Source: Hawksworthiomyces lignivorus (Eukaryota; Ascomycota; Sordariomycetes; Ophiostomatales; Ophiostomataceae). Taken from it: DNA of 64,000 nucleotides. Where the stretch lies: NCBI GenBank assembly GCA_002917075.1, contig NTMA01000020.1, forward strand, positions 310,001 through 374,000. Direction: 5' to 3'. The notes under the pieces are model-generated. The model was not told the origin of the DNA and ran no database searches. It was given only the letters and a program-made list of their open reading frames with translations. The position numbers and the translations under genes were made by a program. Positions 10,656 through 23,285 of this stretch are shown one piece after another (within the stretch, counting starts at the first letter, position 1; each line of letters starts with the position of its first letter).

Positions 10656-13600
10656 CTTCTAATGAAAGCCGTATTTGAAGGATGGGTCTACATCGTTTCG
10701 CGGAAATTTACACATAGTGACCTTCTTTACTATCGTGGCTTCCGGATTAAATAAAGAGTGAAGACATGCCATTGGGTCTTCTGCTTAACAGATCAGCGTA
10801 CGGAGTTGACTTCAATCATACTCATGAGCCACTTTTGGAAGAAGCAAACCAAGTCAGAAGAGGAAAAATAAAAAGTAAAAAGAGAGCACAAAAAACGTAC
10901 AGCAGCGGGTATTTGCTGGTCGTCACCGACCCAACTACTAATCCGCCGATTACTGGTTTAACTAGGGGAGAGCAGACGGGATCCCGTGCTTTCCAGTATC
11001 TATGGCCGTACGTGAACGAACAGAGTGGTAATTCTGTAGATAATGGTAAATACATGCCGCGGATACATGAGCATAAATGCTATGGTTGTCTTGGGGTTAC
11101 AAAATCGATCTTTACTAGTGGCTCACTGGAGAAGTGTTAGGCCACCTCAGAAGATGAGCCGCAGGAAAGCTGGATATGCCCTGTTTCCGGCTAGTGTCAT
11201 GAGGCTCATCGAGATATCACTAGATTCAAATTCTCTAACAGAGTCATATTGGCGAGTAAAGACGTGCCAGAGGGCTAGAATGAATTTCACATGAGGCCTA
11301 GGCATCTCTCCTGGTCCCTCTCCTAGCCCCTTAAACGTCAGGAACCGTTCTCCTTCCACCATTTTATACTGCTTGACTCTGCCTCGATCTCCTCATCTTT
11401 TTATTTGCTACTTTCATCCAGTAACTCGATTCTCTACAACTGTTCTATTTACATACACTCTCACCGTCCTTGCGTATCATGTATTTCTTCTTTCTCCTTC
11501 TGCCCCATTCCCCACTCGTTCTCTTTCCTGCTAGCTCTTTTCTTGTGTACGCACGCTGCTGGCCTTCTGAAATTCTCAGTATTTCACCTATGCCGGAATA
11601 AGAACGAGCAACTGAAAGCAAGTGTTTTCTTTCACTGCTATCGTCGTTTCGCTTGCATACTTTGGAAACAAAGAGCATCACGCGCTCTGGATCAGGCTTC
11701 TAGCTCTTTTCTTATGTGAAACTAGAGACGTTACGAGACTCATTAACATGTTTACTATCAACTAGCTTGCTTGTGAAGAGAAGATTCTTGGCTCTGATGC
11801 AATTAATTAATCTCACTCGTGCCATATCTAGACACAAAGCCGGGGAAGAGTGAAACTACTAGAAGATCTTAAGACTGTGAAGCATGGTGGTTCGGTCTGG
11901 GCTAATCGGGATACCGAACGCAAATAGAGAAATGCCGTCTCTCCAGATCAGTGGATTTCATAAGTTGGGATGACTAGGACCCCGGCCAGTTAGCCAACGC
12001 CCCAGATTATTTTTCTTGTCATGTGGGAGGCTACATGCTTCTCAGTTCGTCCCAGAATATTTGGTTGAAGTGCTGCCAATAATACTAGTAGCATAGGGGT
12101 CAGTCTTTGCTATTTTTTTTTCTTATTTTTCCTCGGTTGTCTCCTCGACATGAACTACGTTATGCAGCTGTTTGGATTGGCTAGTTTGGAGAACGCAAGG
12201 AAATGAGACAAAGTGACCAGAGGCAGAACACGAGCGGCAAAATGAGAAACATTGAATCAAAAAGAGGAAATGCTTGCGTTGTTTAGCTGTGATAAAATAG
12301 AGTTTGTCACTGCATCTGCATATTCGCTCAGAGAAACAAGGCAGAGAGAATAACAATACGCCACTTTGATTTTGTATTTCCGCCAGGAATGGTGACGGAA
12401 ACGCCGCGCGGAGAGCTCCGTCATAGCATATTCCTGTGTGCTTCTGACTTATATTCTGCCATGTGGCTGGCGCATGTCGCAATTACGCAGAACAAGAATA
12501 GAACACAATAATGGGTTTGGTTCCAGGGGCATGGTCCGCCATTGGCATGACATGCGTTGGGAAGGCGGCATACCTAATTTTGGGGTCTTCAGCAGTTTTT
12601 CTCAGTGCTTGTTGGTGAGCTTGGCATCTTTTATTTGCCACCTGTAGGGGTCGTGGTCCAGACCTCAACCGGCCTTCTCCTTTTCTGCAGTCTCCTGTCC
12701 CGGTTCCACGTGTGTGTGCAAAGAGAAGCCAGTCAAAAATAAGGTTACCTTTCCCAGAGACCCGGGGAATGTGCGAGCATTCGTACTGCGCATCCCACGA
12801 GCAAGGGGACGCATAGCAGCAAATGGGGAAGCCGAAGAAAAAAAAAGACCCTGCGGACGCTAACAATGGCGCTGTTCTTTCTGCCAGTCGGACTCTTGCT
12901 TGTCTCTGCTTTCTCCCCCAGGCTTCCGGGAGCTTGGGACGATCACGATGGCGCTGGCCTTTGCTTTGTGAGTCGGTTTGGTGGGTTCGCAGAGAGTCTA
13001 GACCCTCATGGACCTGCATACCCCTGGCCTCCCGTCTGCGCTCCTTGCCCTATCAGAGCACCAAAAAGTGCCTACCGCCGCGTGTCAAATGAATTGGCTT
13101 CGTATATCTTATCTTTAGCAGGCATCCAGAACCGCGGAGAAACAGATATTCGCAGTTAGCTCGCAGCAGAGAATCGCATTGCGACTATGACCATGATGGC
13201 ATGTCTTATTTTTTTGAGCTGGCAGCTTTTCAGCTGCCTGTCAATACGAGCGAATGCATATGCCTGGGCTCAGACTTGTATCTTGCCGAAGAAAACGGCG
13301 TGTCACATGGCGAGTCTTGTCCTCAACGTTGTAGACAGGTAAAAAGCTAATGTTTAGCAGAATCCGCAATAAAAATTTCCCCTGTTGAAAATTAGCATCC
13401 TGTTGACGACAATACTTTGTGTGTTTGCGTATCTGGGCTACAACAACTTCACTATATCTTCCCCTCATTATATGGGTAGGCGGGGCTTTAGTTCTAAGGC
13501 TTTAAGTTTGCCGTCTCTTCTAAGCTTAAGTAATCCATCCAAAGACTTGAGATTCGCCCTAGGAGGAGAGGATCCACGGAGATGCCAAGACGCGCACGGC

Positions 13601-16600
13601 TGGGTAATAGATGAACACATCACACACCATTAGGATGCGACATTTGTAGGAGCGCCTGTGCTTAATACTACTCCGTAGTCTCTGCTTTTCAGCACACTTG
13701 GCAATTGCTCGGTGTTAGTAATATATTTATTATACACTCTCTGTGGCAACAGGTTGCAGTTCGCGTACGAGAACATACAGAATGAAAATTGGGGGAAAAA
13801 AAAAATAACAAAGTAAGGGATTATTTTCGGATTCGTGTCAGCGTCGATCCCTTGTTCGGGATATGGTCCGCCAAGACAATCTCCTGTGCCGGAGTTCCCA
13901 CAGCGAGAGGGCGAAGGGTTACGGGAGGCTTGTTGATCGGTTATTCGGCATGGCTGAGTGCAGCAGAAGAGTGACCTACCAGCATATCTCGCCTGTCCTC
14001 CACTGACACTGCGCCTCTGCGTGTAGCAATTCGCTACACCGTGGTTCAAGGGTAAGGTAAATTCGACGCCAAGCCCACGCGCTAGTCTTCGTATTTACGC
14101 AAATGCACAGCAAGCAGCACATCCGCATGGCTGCTGCATTTTTACAATGACCGGACAGGATGTGTGTCTTGGCTTTCGAGACATGCCCTTAGATCTGTTG
14201 AGTGGTTCCACACGAGAAAAGAGACATCAGCGCGGATTGAACCCGAGATCCCCCCATGGGATAATGAGAGCCGGCTGATGCCCACAAACTGAGAGCAGCA
14301 GCAACAACGCTGTGAGGTGTAGCTGTTTTGCCATCGAAACCTTGCATTCCCCACCGAAACTGTCGTCAAACACCAACGATCCGGAGGTTTTACATTCAAC
14401 GGCAACACAAAGATACGTGGTGGCGTCCATGGCGTCCTATGGCGTCCGTCTATGACGCGCCCCTCTCCCCCGTTACCTAGCAGTCGGTACGGAGTATGGC
14501 GCCAGTATGATGCTCGTACAAGTGTGTGCTCCTCTGGTAGCTCCCGAGCAGTCAAACAGTATACCGCAGCGGCATTTCCCTTTCTATCTGAATTTCCGCC
14601 TCCCTTTTGCCCCTACCGGCTGCCTGCCCGAGACAATTTGATATGCGACTAGGGCTACCCCTTCGTAGCGCACACCGTCTGCAAGGAAAATCGCAATACA
14701 AGGGGCCTAGCTGAAGGGCTCAACAATTCCATTGTTGGCTGTGCTGTCAGCCGATCTGCGCGTCCGACGTATAAGGCAGCTCCCCATTGTGAAGCGACTT
14801 CATCTGGGAATGGGAATTTGCCTCACCATTTTGGCATGGAGTGTTCTGATGTGTCCTAATCTATTTTTCTTCTCATGCGACTAATTTGCACGTTTTTCTC
14901 ATCGTCTCCAGACAGTGTGTCTCTAACTAACGAAGAGCAAAATGGGCAAAAAAACAAGAACCAGATAACTTGAGAGAACCTAGGAAAAACTCAAAAAAAC
15001 GACAAACGCCCAACGACGGCCGGGACGGTGTTCCTCGCTAACAGTTAGTTCCAACAGCCACAGTTTCCGCGGAGATCTAGTAGACACCCGCAGTGCACTG
15101 TATGAAAGGTGACTTGCGTCACCGCCTTTTTTCGCTGTCATTTGAAGTACTTATGCTTATTTCCCTGGTTTCTTTCGCCGCACTCCGTAATATGTAACTG
15201 GCCTTTGTGGACTCAAGTAATAGCAACTTTCTTGGCGCAGATAGCCTTTTTTTTTTTCGTTGCAGAAGCAACAAGAGGAAAAGAAAGCCACACAGCCCAC
15301 AAAAGACGCCAAACCGCACTGAGATAAGATCGACATTGCCTTTTGCCAGATCCGCAACCCCCTCCATCTGCTGGCAATTGTAATAGTATCTTACATACAA
15401 GTTTTTGCGCTTTTCCCATGCGCCATTCCAAGAAGAATTGGTAACTGCACGGGGGGGTTGTCCTGGCCTGCATGAAGGTACAGTATGTACATATGTACAT
15501 ATCGGACAAAGGTACATGCTGATATCTGCGATATACGCGCTGCTTCTGGGGTCAAATGTACACCTGCAGCAGCACGACGTAGGTAGGCAATAGATACGCT
15601 AGAACGGCGAGGGAGCCGAGAGAGTAATCACCTACGACTGCCGCTGTAATTTGAATTGCCTCAGCTTGCAGGGGAGGAGAGGAAACAGGGCATCCCAAAG
15701 CAGAAACTGTTGGTGGTCGACGAGTGACGAACAAGCAGGTCCAAAATATGGGATTCTCATGCCAAGCGAGAAAGCAATAAAATGACACGCTTCTCTAATA
15801 CATGCGCGTAGTCAATACTTGTAGCTCGCGGGCACATCGCTCCTTCTAGGTCTAGCGCTGGCTTCATCGTCTTTTGGCGAGGGGGGAGGCGTGGGCAAGG
15901 GCAGGAGAGAAAACAGCTCGCTCGTTTTCTTTTTACGGTCAGTGATTATTGCAGCGGCGACAGGCTTGATCCTCGTACGAGGTGCATCTGGCGACGCACC
16001 TAACCCTCAGCTCACTGCAAGATGGTTCGGATAGTCGTGCACTCGAGCACGACCTTTGGAAAAACGCACGCGGATGGGTGTGGAAATCGCCGGACAGAGT
16101 AGCTTCCCATGCTAAGAGGTTAGCCGCAATTCTTGGCCAGACCAGCCCGGAATGGCATGCAGTTTATGTGGTCTTTCTGCGGCGGTTTTCCAAGTTTGCG
16201 CCGCTGTCAGATCGTATCCACTGCGCTTTGCACCCCATAGTTTTCCTGCCTTACCCTTCAATAACACCACGGATAACTGGTCATTGCTCGAGAAGTTTAG
16301 GCTCGCCCTTCTGCTGCTTGCGCTCGCTGTGTGCTTGAAAGGGACCCGGTACAAAGTAGACAGCATGAGGAGAGAAAGAGAGGAGCTCATGACCCCGACG
16401 CCCAATTGGGGATCTGACCAACACAACTTTGCGGCCCGCAGCTTTCCCATCTGCGCTCCCTTTCCACGACTACCTACTCTATACGACGGATACATCTCCG
16501 AAGCTGAAAAGCGAACATTATTACTTATTTGCCATATCTCTCCCGTTCGGAGCATTGCTATGTAGCAAACTTACCTGTCTTTTCGTTCAGTCTCTTCTCT

Positions 16601-18273
16601 TTAACTTTTGCCTTTGCGCTCATCTGGCGTCTTGCTCTTCATTCTGCAATTTCTCTCCTGCTCTCTATTCCCACCTGTTTTGCTCTCTCTCATCCTCTTC
16701 CGTTTAACTCTCCCTCTCCCTCTCTCTTTCAAGCCTACATTGTCTTCCTCCTTCATCTCTTCCTTTTTGCCGCCGTCCGTGGTGGCATTACGTATGACTG
16801 CTGTGCAATTTATTTATTTTTTCTTTCGGCTCACCCCCCGCCTTTTTTGCAGTATACTTAATACCATTTGCTGTCTGATACGGAGCATCTCAATATCTCC
16901 GTATTCTGCATTTCAATATCAACCCTATACGCCTCTCTCAGTTTTCCCTTCTCGCCTTCTCCCTCCCCTGCTGGTGGTAATATCTCCCCATTTTTCTCAA
17001 TGCGAGACCGTCTTTGCCTCTCACTTGCTCATCCGGCTGTCTCTTATTGTTGCTTGCCTCTCATTGTCTTTGTCTCGCACACCTTTCGTCACCCTAAACT
17101 ACCCTCACCCCTTTCTTCTGGCAAATAAAGTGGAGATCTGGGGTCCGCCCAAAAAGAAGGAAAAAGAGGACGGCCCACAGCCTGCACAGACTGTCAAACA
17201 GGGCAGCTCGGCCACCAAAAAGGCAGTGACTACATAATTACTCCATAATAAGCCCACGAGCGCAAAGTATAGTCCGTTACAAAGTACGTGACAAGAATAC
17301 GGAGTACATGCCTGCGTGCCAGGCGGCATCTCTTTCCCACCCAACTTAAGCCCACTCCTGTCGACCGACTCGACGTTCTCCTTTCAGCAACGTACATCCT
17401 TTTCGACAAGGAGAGAGAAGCGCCCCTCCCCCTACTTCCCCTTTCTTCGAGCCGCTCTGCTTTCTCTCTCTCTGTGTGTTTCAGCCCCAGCTTCCTTTTG
17501 CTGCAACTGGCTCCCCCGCTGAAGAACAGGAAGAAACCGAGATCTGGGAGAAAAGAGAGAGACGTGCGAGGTAACACCGACTCTCGTACAAGGGCATCCG
17601 CTAGACTGCAACGGACCAAGAACAGCAGCTGGAGGAGATCACCTCGTTGAACGGAATGCGCCCGCCGCGCTACGAACAGTTCAGCACATAGAAAGTCTCG
17701 AAACTCCACTCAAAGGGGAAAAAGCTAGCCAACTCTCTTCCAAGGGCCATCCATCCACACCCACATCGAAGAAAACCTAAGAAAACGAAACGAACCAGAC
17801 ACCAACTTTAGCTTGACTGCTCGCTATCTGCTCGCTGCCAATCCCACGCCTTGGCTGGTCGAACCTACTTTTACCCCCCCGGTCTTTCTCCTCTTTTGCC
17901 TTTCTTCAAAACCTTGGATCTCGACAGTTTTCTGCTTTTTTGAAAATCATTCATTTCGTCTTTTGCATCGCTCGCTGCCGTCTCGTCTGTTACGTCTCGG
18001 TCTTTCTTCATACATTTTTTTTTTTGCTCCCCGTATCCTTCGTCGGCGCATTTTGCATGAGCTTCGCGCGCGTGTCTTTCTGCGTCCTCTGCTGTACATA
18101 GTTCGCCCCATTTCCAGCGTTCCCTCCGACGATATATAGCATATTCTTATTCGGCCGAACGCATCTCGCCTTTGATCACTGGTCGCCATTGTCGCGTGTG
18201 CCGCGACGCTTTCCCCAAGAGTCCTCCATACGCAATCGCTGCTGTCTGGCCTCTTTTATGATACTCCGCCGTC
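10656..18273. other. 7.6-kb gene-poor stretch ending in the SKN7 promoter and leader
   Basis: I see no supported coding gene. Frames of up to 209 codons occur, but they are either translations of pyrimidine tracts (16608-17237) or lack any family signal. From about 16.5 kb to 18.27 kb the plus strand is strongly CT-rich, as in the promoters and long 5' leaders of many fungal regulatory genes, so much of this is probably SKN7 regulatory DNA. The stretch also has an 18-bp perfect palindrome at 15484-15501 and several copies of the TACTCCGTA-like motif (13667, 14487, 15182, 16877, 16897, 17297). Confidence 0.45.
10750..10755 (+). terminator. Possible polyadenylation signal of the DUF3176 gene
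   Basis: AATAAA occurs 95 bases after the stop codon on the same strand. Fungal signals are loose, so this is only a positional guess. Confidence 0.3.
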
Positions 18274-20870
18274 ATGCCGCCGCCTGACAGCGACCTGTCC
18301 TCGCAGGCGGCTGCGAACAATTCGAGCGACTTTGTATGAGCTCACCTGTCCCTGTGACGCCAATGTTCCCTCTCTGCATATATAACGCAGTGGACCTTGC
18401 GCCTATACGGCATGGCTCTGCACGTCGCGATGAGATTGCTAACCTTCTTGATTTTTGTTTCTTAGGTGCGCAAGCTGTACAAGTACGAACCGACCACCAT
18501 TCCCCCACTTCCGCAGCGAGATGCTCTGTTCCTTGTTTTTTCATGTCTTCCAATTCGCGGGACTCGACAATATCCCCCGCCGACGTCCCTGTTAATGCAG
18601 TCTCTCTGTTTTGGATATTTTGCTGACGTGGTTCTGTTGGTCATCTCTAGAATGCTCGAAGACCCTGCATACAATTCAGTCGTCAGATGGGGAAACGACG
18701 GTGATAGTTTCGTCGTTTTAGAAGTAAGTCCCTCCCCGCACCATGCATTAATTACTGTAGCTGTTGTTGGCCTGGCCCGTGCCGCTGCAGTCATCATACT
18801 CTTTTGCTGCATCATGAACTTCGGGCTACTTTCTATTGTGTGATATCTCTAACAATTGGGCCGCCGCTTGCAGAACGAAAAATTTACAAAGACAATATTA
18901 CCGAAACATTTCAAGCACAGCAACTTTGCGAGTTTTGTCCGCCAGCTGAACAAATATGACTTCCACAAAGTCCGTCACAACGACGACAGCGGCTCGTCCG
19001 CATATGGGCAAGGGGTACGTCTCTACGATTCCATGGTCTTATTTGTTGTCCTTGCCCTTCGTTTGGGTTGCTGACGCAGTCTACGTCTACTGCTTTTTTA
19101 TAGGCCTGGGAATTTAAGCATCCCGAATTCCGGCAACACAAAAAAGACAACCTCGACAACATCCGGCGAAAGGCGCCGGCCGCGCGAAAGGTCACCGTCG
19201 CAGAGGAGCCGTTTCCTGCCACCCAGCAGATCGCCCTGCTCAACGATACGCTGGCAGCTACGCAGCACCAGGTCCAGGCCCTGCAAGAGCAGTACACCCA
19301 GATCGCGCAGACGAACAAGGTCCTCTTCGACGAGCTGCTGAGCATCCAGAAGATGGTCAGGGCCCAGCGCCAGGTCAACCTGGAGCTGATCAACCACCTC
19401 AACAACATTGACGAGCAGCGCCGTCGCAACAGCCGCCACTCGGCGCATGTGAACCACGCCGGCCACGCGGGACCCAACCAGTACCACCACGCTGCGGCGA
19501 GTGCCGGCCTCGGCATGCTCCCAGACAGCGCCGACGAGCCTGCCGTGGAGCTGCGCCGCGCCCGGGAGATCCTGAACAACGTCGCTACCGATCCGGTTGC
19601 CGACAGGGAGCTGGAGCGCCTCACTGCGCTGTTCCAGGCCGCAGCCGGCAACTCGCCGCCGGAGTCGGCCGGTTCGTCGTCCGTCGTGTTCAATGCGCCG
19701 GGCGCGGCCGGCAACATGTCCATTGGCATGAACGAACTGAACGATATGCGCCATCTCGTCTACCCAGTCGGCCAGAACGCCGGCATCGACCCTTTCCACG
19801 CCGACCACATCAACAACATCCCCTACACGCGACCGCTGAGCAACCCAAATGCCGTTGCAGAAGTGCCGCAGATATCGCCGCCGCCGTCCAAAGAGCTGGG
19901 AGGCTCGCTGTGGGGCCACCAGAAGCCCAAGATTCTCCTGGTCGAAGACGACAAGGTGTGCGCTCGTATCGGCTCGAAATTCCTGTCGCAGGTCGACTGC
20001 ACTGTAGAAACTGCGGTACGTATCTATTTATTTCTCCTTCGAAGGCTGTGAGAGGGAATGGGGACAAGAAAGAGCAATGCACTGACACGCAGCGCAGAGA
20101 GACGGATCCGAAGCTGTGGCGAAGGTGAACCAAGACCCAGAACGCTTCGACCTGATATTTATGGATATCATTATGCCTGTGTTTGACGGTGTATCTGCCA
20201 CGGCGTGTATTCGCATCGCGGCGCCCCGCGTGCCGATTGTGGCAATGACGTCCAACATTCGCAGCGAAGATATTGCGACGTATTTCCATTGGGGTAAGCA
20301 GCGAAGCCTATTATTTTTTTTCTTTGAAAGCATATAGTCAAGGATTCTCACACACAGACAGGGATGAACGATGTGCTGGCCAAGCCCTTCACTAAAGAAG
20401 GCATGGTGCGCATTCTTAAGAAGCACCTGCCATACCTGCTCAAGAACCCTCCGACGCCAGGCTCAGGCGAGGATATGGGCCAAGCGGGCGCCGGCAGCCA
20501 GCAGCAGGGCTATGTAAATGCGTCGAACATGGGCGGCATGAGTGCTGCTCTGGGCGCCATGGGCGGGAGCGGCGGGGGCGTAAAATTTGAGACCACGCCC
20601 ATCCAGTCGCCGGCTACCTCCTCTTCCTGGCACTCACCGGGCCCCGGCCAGCTGCAGCATCCCTCCCCAAACATGGACAGCGCCGGAGGGTATTTGCCGA
20701 CAGCGGTGAATGGCGGCGGCGCTGGCGGCGGCCCCCCGAGGCAGAGCTTCCAGCACGGGCCGCCACCGGGAATGGCGAACACGACTTTGCGCAACCTAGC
20801 CGACAGCCTGTCCAACGACGACCGGCCGGACAAGCGACAGCGGTTGTACGGGCCAGGCCAGTATTCGTAG
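18274..20870 (+). CDS. SKN7: Stress response regulator and transcription factor SKN7
   Basis: Seven exons: 18274-18333, 18466-18482, 18651-18723, 18874-19014, 19104-20015, 20098-20293, 20362-20870, giving 635 residues; all phases agree. An HSF-type DNA-binding domain (about 20-130) carries [24 protein letters not shown] and [18 protein letters not shown] coiled coil follows at about 150-230, then a receiver domain (about 371-490) with acidic pair D379-D380, phospho-acceptor D424 in FMDIIMP, T452 and K474 in LAKPF. A Gly/Ser/Gln-rich tail ends the protein. SKN7 takes phosphate from the Sln1/Ypd1-type phosphorelay and also acts with Yap1-type factors in oxidative-stress, osmotic and cell-wall responses in the nucleus. 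All key receiver residues are intact. The exon encoding VRKLYK is only 17 nt. The 5' flank is long and CT-rich. Confidence 0.96.
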
Positions 20871-23285
20871 CTGGGGGGGGGGGCTAGTGACGGGGAGGGA
20901 GAACATGGCAGCCCTTTGATCTACATGCTGCAGTGGCGTTTCTTTTCTGGATGGGAATCTCTCTCCGTTCTTTTTACCGACGTTCCACTTGCGTTGTTTT
21001 TTTCTTCCTTCTGCCTCGTGGCTTTCTTCTGGCTCGTCCCTTCGCATTTCTCTCGTCTTGGCTATTTATGATTTCATCCGCGACTACCCGAATGATACCT
21101 GCGGAACCGGAACCGGGGGGGGGGGTCTGGGGCGGCGAAAGGGATTCTTTCTGAAGATCAGCTATATTCATCGGTCTGCTAGAGAGATTGGACATCTGTA
21201 AACGGCGTTATGGATATTTTTGGGGACTCTTTGTTGATAGTTTTTCTTTTCAGGATATGCACTCTCTGCACAACTCATTGCAGGTGCCATATATAATGAA
21301 ACACATTTTTTGGGCCGGTTTTGATGTATTCTGCAATGGTTTATCAAATGTTTGATTTGGAAAAAGAATATAAAAATAGAGGCTTTGTAACAGAGGGCTG
21401 AGTGAAGCGGGAGTAGGTGGATCATACAGCCTGAGGAAGGCTGTCTAGGAACGAGAGCTCGGTGGAGAGAACGAAATCGACGATAGTAATACGGCACACA
21501 AGAGGCTTGATGTAACAGACCGACGACAGAGGAGATGAAAGACGACACGTAGAAGTAGAATAGAATGCATTAAAATAAGGAAAGAAAAGATAAAAGATGG
21601 AAGATGAAAAGGGACAAAGCAGAGTGAATATTGAGAAAAAAAGAACCGGTCAAGGGCGATTATTATTATCTTGCGCGATACAGGGAAAAGGCTAGACGGC
21701 TGGGCGCACTGCCACAGAACATTCCCGTCTCCCCTTTCCCATGTAGTTCCCGGGAGAGCAGCGTTGCTTCTAGACCCGCAGAGAAAAGGGACCTTACATA
21801 CATGTGCACCGCGCTCTGTATATGTACATAGATGATATTGAGGTTTGGGTCACTGGCTTGGCGCAGTATATGCCGCCAAGGGCAGCAATAAGGACAACCC
21901 ATATCGTTCTGTGGAAGGGAACGGTTAAGACGGGTAGCGGCTGTGGAGACGGTGCCACAAGACGAAATATTGAGCACATAACTTACACAGCAATGGACAC
22001 CCGGAGCAAGACGAGAGTCAGAAAAAGAGATTTCTGTTGGACCGGGAGAACCAGCCGGAAAGGCTACAGACACAGACTGCTGCTGCTGCTGATGGGGGTG
22101 GAATATGACCTGTGCCCTGCGCTGCCTCGTGGACGGTGTGTGGTCTGGATCCGTCTATTTTGGAGCGCAAGGGCCTAAGTGGCATGATTTTTTGGTCGAG
22201 AGCCATTAAATTTCGGCGAGGGACCCAGCACAAGAGATTGCGCAGTGACACAGAAGCTACAGTCAAGAAACATTATAGGACGATACACAGCTGGACGCGC
22301 GCCTGCACTGCAGCTGTGCGCGTATGCAGAAGCATCTTTACAGGAGAGACAGACAGAAGTGAGGGTGCCATTTACGGCCAGCTGCGTAATATATTGTGAT
22401 GAACGAGGAACGCGCTGCCACAGCGTGCCAATCTGCTCTGGCCAGGCCCTAGACTGACCTGGGCCCTGGCTACACAAGATAGGAGAAAATGATCAAGAGG
22501 ATAAGCTGGAGCTGTGGCGAGATTAATGGTAGCTTATCAACAGGCTATACACATAGTTAAACAACACAAGACCATCGCATATTACAGAAGAGAGTCCGGG
22601 GCGAAAGATTGGCTGACGGGAATTTCTAGTGAAGCGGACCCATATTATCGCTCTTGCTCTGTGCCTTTAAAATTTCCTTCTTTACAGCACCCTGCAAAGA
22701 TACCGTAGACCGACTCTGCCTAGACGAGGATGTCGCACACCGCAGGCGAAATACCACGATGTGGTGGCAGCCCTGCAGACACAAAATGCAGCCAGATGTT
22801 GAAGAATATGGAATTATTCGATGTCGTCGTATTCTTATACCAGAATCTCATGCAGGAAAGGCACGCCCCGTTTGTACACAAAGTTAGGTAAGTGGATAGC
22901 TCTTGTCAGGATTGGACCAATGGCACGCTGTACCTGGATGCGATTAGATAACATGGAAGGAGCGAGGTACTTCAGGCTCTGGTAAAATTTTGGTGTGCAG
23001 TGGTTGTACCTGCCGTGTTTGGTATAAGAACGACTGCTGTACGCGAAACCCAATTTGGCACCTGCTTGGTCCTTTGCGCTTTCCTCCCCCACTAAAGTAC
23101 ATCTTTTTTTTGAGTCACAGCCGTGCGACTGCATATCGCGACTTACGTCAAAGGAGTCACCACACAAAAAAGAGCGAAAAAGATAGGAAAACAAAAGGAG
23201 AGCCACGGCACAACAACAGCTTCGGTCCCCCATTTGTCTCTCTCTCTCTCTCCTTTCCTTCTTCTCCTGGTTATTGCGTGTTCTC
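20871..23285. other. 2.4-kb intergenic stretch, no gene seen
   Basis: It starts with the SKN7 3' UTR, which contains two runs of 11 G (20874-20884 and 21115-21125) capable in principle of forming G-quadruplexes. No open frame here resembles a protein. The last 250 bases carry CT tracts and form the 5' flank of the eIF2B epsilon gene. Confidence 0.5.

Noticed and set aside
12483..13019. 178-codon minus-strand frame
   Set aside because: No domain, no codon bias like the real genes, and overlapped by plus-strand frames of similar quality.
14225..14260. tRNA T-arm-like string (GGTTCAATCC on the minus strand)
   Set aside because: The stem does not pair, and no acceptor, D or anticodon arm can be drawn around it.
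16608..17237. 209-codon plus-strand frame
   Set aside because: It translates a CT tract (Ser, Leu, Phe, Pro) and has no stop-free cause other than composition.
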